Below the pieces are notes generated by a model. That model made no database searches and was not told the origin of the DNA. It was given only the letters and a program-made list of their open reading frames with translations. From Phycisphaerales bacterium (GTDB lineage: Bacteria; Planctomycetota; Phycisphaerae; UBA1845), in the NCBI GenBank assembly GCA_013140575.1, contig JABFSN010000253.1:1-37283 (forward strand): 37,283 nt of DNA, given 5' to 3'. How positions within the stretch are numbered: position 1 is the stretch's first letter; each line of letters starts with the position of its first letter. Position numbers and translations under genes: made by a program. Below are positions 33,901 through 37,283 of this stretch, piece after piece.

Positions 33901-36159
33901 GCTCGACGCGATCAACACCGTGTTCGTCGCCCCGTCCACCGCCACCGCCACCCGGTCGCTCGGGCTTTCCTCCTGCCCCTGCGCCAGACGCTGCTTCATC
34001 CGCTCCTCGAACAGACCTTTCAACATGTCCCCCGTCGCCTGCGCGTCGTTGTGCGACAACGCCATCAGCCGAATCTCCGCGATCGGCGACAGCGGCTGCG
34101 ATTCCAACTGCTCGACCAGCCGCCGAACCGCCTCGAAATCCTCCGGGCTCGACGCGATCACCAGCGAATTGCTCCGCTGATCCGAAATAATCACCGGCTG
34201 ATCGTCCGTCTCCCCCTCCTGTTTCAGCTTCGACTTCCGCTCCCACAACTCCTCAATCTTGGTCGCCAGGTCCGACGCGCTGGTCTTGTCGCAATTGATG
34301 ATCCGGATGTCGTCCATCCACCGCTGCGACGCCACGTTCAACTGCTCCGTAATGCGAACGATCTCCGCGTAGTTCTCGTCGCTCGCCGAAACGATCAACG
34401 CGTTGCTCCTCACGTCGACCGCCAGGAACACCTCCTCGCGGGCCTTGGCCAGCTTCCCCATCTCCGTCTGCTCGAACAGCTCCATCCGCTTCTTGAACAA
34501 CTCATCCAAAATGGCCGACACCCGCGTCGCGTCCAGATGCTCCCCCAGAAACAGTAGTTGCATCCCGTATTTCAAGCTCGTCACCGGCACGTCCAGTTGG
34601 TCCACCACCGACTCGGCCAACGTCATCTGTTCCGGGCGGCCCGACACGAACAATATGTTCGCCCGCTTGTCCACCGCCAGCCCCACGTTGTACACCAGCG
34701 CTTCGCCGAATTCGCCCTCCGGCACCGCCTCCGTCTTCGTCCCGCCCGGCGCCCGCTCCGGCAGCGTCTTGCCCTCTTCAAACATGGTCTTCAGGATTTC
34801 CTGCACCGACTCCGCGTCCGCGAACTTCAACGGGAATATCCGCAGGTGCATCTCATGCCCCAACGGCACCCCGTCCAGCAGCTTGATGATCTCATCCAGC
34901 GAATCGATGTTCGCCTCGACCGTCGCGATGATCAGCGAATTCGTCCCCTTGTCCGCCAGAATCCGCAGCGGCTTGTCCAGCTCCAGCGGCGTCAGCTCCG
35001 TCCGCGATCCGTCCGACTCCCGCTTGATGATGCTCAACCGCCGGATCGTCTCCTTGATCTCCGCCTGGCCCGTCGAGCTCGCCAGCATGTCCGTCAGCAC
35101 CTTGGCCATGTCCTCCGCCGTCGTGTTGATCAGCGGAAACATCACCAGCTTGATGTGCCCGAACCCTTGCACCGGCTCCACGTCAATCTGATCGATCAAC
35201 GACTGTACCTGCTGCCGCATCGACTCCGGACCGAACACCATCACGCTGTTGTCCGCGTCGTTCACCTCGATGTTGATCTCCTCCTGCCCCTCCTGCTTCT
35301 TCCGCAGCCGCTCGACGATCAACTTCAACTGATCCACCACCTCCGTCGCTCGCCGGTTCTTAATAAAAAACTTCATCGTCGTGAACTTCGGAATGCTCTC
35401 CTCCACCTCGTCGATCGCGTCCGCGATCTCGATGATGCGCTCCATCCGCGTCGGCGGCCCCGTGATCAGCACCACGTTCGTCGACACCGCGATCACCGTG
35501 ATCCGCTGGTCCGGCAAATCCGGCGACGCCGGCCACAATTCCTCCACGATGTCCTTCAGCTTCTCCGCCACCTTTTCCGCGCTGGCGCTCTTCAGCGTGT
35601 GCAGCACGTACTCCTTCTCCGCCGGCTCCCGGTCAATCCTCCCGATGAACCGCTCCAAAACCTTAATGTCCTCGTCGTTGCCGATGATCACCAGTTCGCC
35701 CGTCTCCAGCGTCTCCACCGACACGTCATTCCCGCTCAACTTCAACTGCAGCGGCCCCTCGTCATCCGCGCTCACCAGACCCGCGTCACCCGTCGCATGC
35801 CGGTCCGCACCCTCAGTCGCCGGACCGATCCCCTCATTCGCTGCCTGACCCGACGTATCGTTCGCTGCCCGCGACCGCTCCGCCTGCTCAATCAAATCTT
35901 GCAGAACTCTCGCCTCTTTCGCCTCCCGCGCCGCTTTTTCTTCGTCCGTCTCTTGCTTCGGTTCGGCCTGACTCGGTTCCGATTGACTTGGTGCAGGTTG
36001 TGTCGGCGCGGATTGCCGCTGACCCGAACGGGTCTGCTGTTTGGACGGCGCAGCCTGCTGACCGGCAACGTCACCAGCAAACGCCGCCGACACCAGCCCA
36101 ACCGCCAGCCAAACCGCTGCCACCCAACCTGAACTCTTCCGCTTTCTTCGTGGTGTCAT
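30991..36159 (-). CDS. giant secretin with about 14 tandem N-domain modules
   Basis: A 1,722-residue exported protein. The ATG at 36159 gives a signal peptide (GWVAAVWLAVGLVSAAFAG at residues 11-29) and has AGGGGA seven bases upstream. Residues 38-80 are Gln/Pro/Ser/Glu-rich. Following an initial half-module (136-176) are about 14 repeats of the GspD/PilQ-type N-domain, each 70-100 residues. Each ends in a strand like DVRSNALIVSAS and a helix closing in LD (ends near 250, 326, 429, 523, 607, 685, 768, 850, 930, 1006, 1081, 1178, 1282, 1368). The barrel domain spans about 1370-1615 with VLSRPTILVQNN, VGIILQVTPHINPDG and PLLGDIPYIGNLFR. The tail has three YGP repeats. Normal secretins have three to five N-domains. 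It would form an outer-membrane channel with a very long periplasmic shaft. Confidence 0.93.
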   Translation of the reverse strand: MTPRRKRKSSGWVAAVWLAVGLVSAAFAGDVAGQQAAPSKQQTRSGQRQSAPTQPAPSQSEPSQAEPKQETDEEKAAREAKEARVLQDLIEQAERSRAANDTSGQAANEGIGPATEGADRHATGDAGLVSADDEGPLQLKLSGNDVSVETLETGELVIIGNDEDIKVLERFIGRIDREPAEKEYVLHTLKSASAEKVAEKLKDIVEELWPASPDLPDQRITVIAVSTNVVLITGPPTRMERIIEIADAIDEVEESIPKFTTMKFFIKNRRATEVVDQLKLIVERLRKKQEGQEEINIEVNDADNSVMVFGPESMRQQVQSLIDQIDVEPVQGFGHIKLVMFPLINTTAEDMAKVLTDMLASSTGQAEIKETIRRLSIIKRESDGSRTELTPLELDKPLRILADKGTNSLIIATVEANIDSLDEIIKLLDGVPLGHEMHLRIFPLKFADAESVQEILKTMFEEGKTLPERAPGGTKTEAVPEGEFGEALVYNVGLAVDKRANILFVSGRPEQMTLAESVVDQLDVPVTSLKYGMQLLFLGEHLDATRVSAILDELFKKRMELFEQTEMGKLAKAREEVFLAVDVRSNALIVSASDENYAEIVRITEQLNVASQRWMDDIRIINCDKTSASDLATKIEELWERKSKLKQEGETDDQPVIISDQRSNSLVIASSPEDFEAVRRLVEQLESQPLSPIAEIRLMALSHNDAQATGDMLKGLFEERMKQRLAQGQEESPSDRVAVAVDGATNTVLIASSRENFDEMSRIIAAIDVEPVIEGVIRTFTLSNAEASDVVEKVKELFEQGLYHPAAGLDNPISEARQKIAIVADPRSNSIVASASRQNLSIIETLIGRMDGELSDIFRDDTKLIVLEFADAVRLADMLEKLFEGRKADASEPDLFRQPTIIADERSNTLIISGARDSLKRCEDLIVQLDKASGVPTSTFEVYGLQHASAAKLAAKMAELFEKRTEGTEDKATPINIQADEASNSLIASASRDDHALIEGLLTLLDVPSNIARQFHIFPLKLAKAETMAQTLETLFKQQGEGATGRADAIAVQPDTRSNSIVVWASASEMENIAEIVGKLDTTKPAKEMMMRVVRLKQALAEDFAKVLDETLKGGASGDEESAVILSFKEKAADGKEYVRKLLRQDITISPDTRTNSLMVLAPAESMDLLETMILDFDRIKPVTAEIRLFPLANADADGVVERLNDLFGTEEKSGDQVEQKLVFGPEGAAATAPAAAATGAAGEGASARIPLRFTADRRTNTVIASGNAIDLLMVEELVRELDAQDLDERVHEVYRPRFAKADVIASTVDDFTERENELLSELDDATSIRQRADKRVTVVGDEESNVLLLGASQREHSRYMQLVHDIDRPEPQVMISVLIAEVSMDDRFELGVEFAAQDLNFSEKAFVGPNGVIQGQDFDYVGGTDIGAAGVGFGGLSLTISGEDFSFLFRALESQGDLEVLSRPTILVQNNAEGNITIGDRVPIISGTTSAGGQSSTTIQYEEVGIILQVTPHINPDGYVNLEIAPEISQISNQSLQVSEGLTAAVFSERTAETTVTIKDGETVILGGLITEDIQNSVVKIPLLGDIPYIGNLFRTTTKNSNKTELLIVLTVNVLRDETEVHEMSVAEVNRTGRFPDRIKRHPLMQGLRIHANEDLMGPLPPEPDAAMPPVAPERDRSIYGPTPGQYGPKRPTVLKDEPIGPVTERPTYGPKLVRFPPTGP

Positions 36160-36468
36160 TAATCGTTCCCCTGATCCGACCGCTCTTACAAATGTAGCGG
36201 CCGATGTTTCAGACCGGCGCGACTCCGTCGCGCCCGCTCCCGTCCCGCGCCTCGACCTCACCTCTCCCGCGTAGTTCCGCGCCTTTCACGCTTTCTCACC
36301 TTCCCACCTCCTCACCTTCTCACCTTCTCACCTTCTCACTTTCTCACCTTGCCGCCCTAACGTCGCCTGCATCACACCCTACCCATTCTCAACGTCGGCC
36401 CGCCCCCGTCAATCGCTCCAACCCTGTCTCCCCATTTCGCCTTTCGACGTTTCGCCTTTCGCCTTTAT
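36160..36468. repeat. intergenic gap with a tandem 8-base repeat
   Basis: This 309-base gap separates two same-strand genes for proteins built from secretin N-domains. At 36291-36350 the plus strand has a degenerate tandem array of TTCTCACC (four or five good copies plus variants). On the coding strand this is a purine-rich GGTGAGAA run. The rest shows no gene, though short CTTTCGCC repeats occur near 36440-36465. Confidence 0.7.
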
Positions 36469-37283
36469 TCATCCCCGTCCTCTCGTCGGCGCCGGCCTCG
36501 GCCGCTGCACCGGCGGCCTCGCCGGTTGACGCGTCGGCTGGCGCGGCGGCGTTCGCGTCGCCGCCGGCCTTGACCCACTCCCGCTCCCTCGTCGCCCCGA
36601 CCCCGCCGACTGTCCCTGCTGATTCTCCTCGATCACCCGTTCCAGTAACCGCCTCGCCTCGTCCGGCTTCATGTTGTTCAACTGAATCGTCCTCATGCTC
36701 AACCGCCCCGTCGGACCCATCGTCTCCAGGCTCTTGATCAACTTCTCCGCGTCCGCGAACAACGTCGGCGTGCCTCCCAGCACCAGCGCGTTTGTCCGCA
36801 CGTCCGGCGTGATCAGAATCGTCCCCGGCTCCATCCCCGGAACCGCCTGCGCCCGAATCTGCTCGCTCTGGTTGATCGTCGTCTCCACCAGGCTTGCCAG
36901 GTCCATCACATTCACCCCTTCCGCCACCGGAATGATCAGGTGCCCGGCCCTGTCCTCCGACGAAGGCACGTCCAGTTCCTTCACCAGATTCTCGATCTGC
37001 GACATATCCGCCGCCCCCGCCCGCACGATCAACGTGTTGCTGATCTCATCCGCCGCCACCACCGGCGCCTGCACCGTCGACGCCCCGCTCCCGCCCGACC
37101 GCCTCGACTCCACGAACATCTTCGTCAACACCGGCTCGATCTGCGCCGCCCGGGCATGTTCCAATGCGATGATCCGCGGCTTGTTGCCAGCGTCCTCCAC
37201 CTCCTGATCCAGCTTCGCGATCACCCCCCGCAACCGCTCGATCTCCTCCCCCGCCCCCGACACGATCAACGTGCTATTCGATG
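36469..37283 (-). CDS. secretin N-domain repeat protein with basic tail, partial (runs off right edge)
   Basis: The frame is open from the right edge to a TGA at 36469, leaving 270 visible residues of the C-terminus. It contains the same modules as the giant secretin downstream: the end of one (SNSTLIVSGAGEEIERLRG), two complete units (about 35-104, and 112-188 with PDVRTNALVLGGTP), and a half module (195-218). It then ends in a 48-residue Gly/Ser, Pro and Arg tail rather than a secretin barrel. It may stack with the secretin or extend its shaft in the periplasm, but without its N-terminus the role is unknown. The true start is outside the window. Confidence 0.85.
   Translation of the reverse strand, partial: SNSTLIVSGAGEEIERLRGVIAKLDQEVEDAGNKPRIIALEHARAAQIEPVLTKMFVESRRSGGSGASTVQAPVVAADEISNTLIVRAGAADMSQIENLVKELDVPSSEDRAGHLIIPVAEGVNVMDLASLVETTINQSEQIRAQAVPGMEPGTILITPDVRTNALVLGGTPTLFADAEKLIKSLETMGPTGRLSMRTIQLNNMKPDEARRLLERVIEENQQGQSAGSGRRGSGSGSRPAATRTPPRQPTRQPARPPVQRPRPAPTRGRG

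Noticed and set aside
33070-36132. Long open frames on the plus strand opposite the secretin gene
   Set aside because: They are rich in Arg/Leu/His/Gln, as expected for antisense reading of GC-rich coding sequence, with no recognisable domain.

Overview
The window looks like a chromosomal segment of a GC-rich member of the Planctomycetota. The assignment is by content and no marker gene was compared. It rests on an ECF-type sigma factor next to a membrane-anchored Ser/Thr kinase, a secreted protein combining Cys-Cys modules with a dockerin-like C-terminus, secretin-like proteins with many N-domains, an EF-P with a non-canonical tip, and scattered hairpin repeats of the REP kind. I found no tRNA, rRNA, CRISPR array, intact insertion sequence or prophage gene.

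Layout. From 1 to 1213 a minus-strand pair encodes a lipoprotein and a membrane-anchored TPR-like protein that runs off the left edge. From 1408 to 4620 the plus strand carries a sigma factor/kinase pair, two small membrane proteins and a VOC-fold protein, followed by a cluster of six hairpins (4684-4923). From 4976 to 8274 the minus strand carries arginine deiminase, elongation factor P and a PQQ-type sugar dehydrogenase whose start codon is abutted by a hairpin array. From 8567 to 11561 the plus strand carries an RdgC-like protein, a methyltransferase overlapping it, and a GH114-like lipoprotein. A secreted Cys-rich/dockerin protein (minus) and a secreted esterase-like hydrolase (plus) diverge at about 13 kb.

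The central block, 14906-25351 on the minus strand, is an eight-gene operon with almost every junction overlapping. It encodes a helix-turn-helix/PTS-EIIA fusion, two tandem HyfB-like antiporter subunits, and HyfC-, HyfE-, HyfF-, HyfG- and HyfI-like subunits, the last fused to a two-cluster ferredoxin. The large subunit has lost the cysteines that bind nickel and iron (Ala-Gly-Asp-Ala where hydrogenases have Cys-Gly-Ile-Cys). The complex is therefore best read as an energy-converting-hydrogenase-related (Ehr) complex: an ion-pumping relative of complex I and formate hydrogenlyase with no hydrogenase active site and an unknown substrate.

From 25812 to 29636 are an ACT-domain protein, a DUF433/DUF5615 toxin-antitoxin-like pair, an APC-family amino acid permease and an alpha/beta hydrolase. 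From 29656 to the right edge, all on the minus strand, are two small lipoproteins and a 1,722-residue secretin with about 14 tandem N-domain modules before its outer-membrane barrel. Upstream is a second protein made of the same modules, without a barrel in the visible part and running off the right edge. The lipoprotein directly after the secretin overlaps it by one base and could be a partner or pilotin.

The two most promising systems for follow-up are the Ehr-type operon with its built-in EIIA regulator and the giant multi-module secretin.
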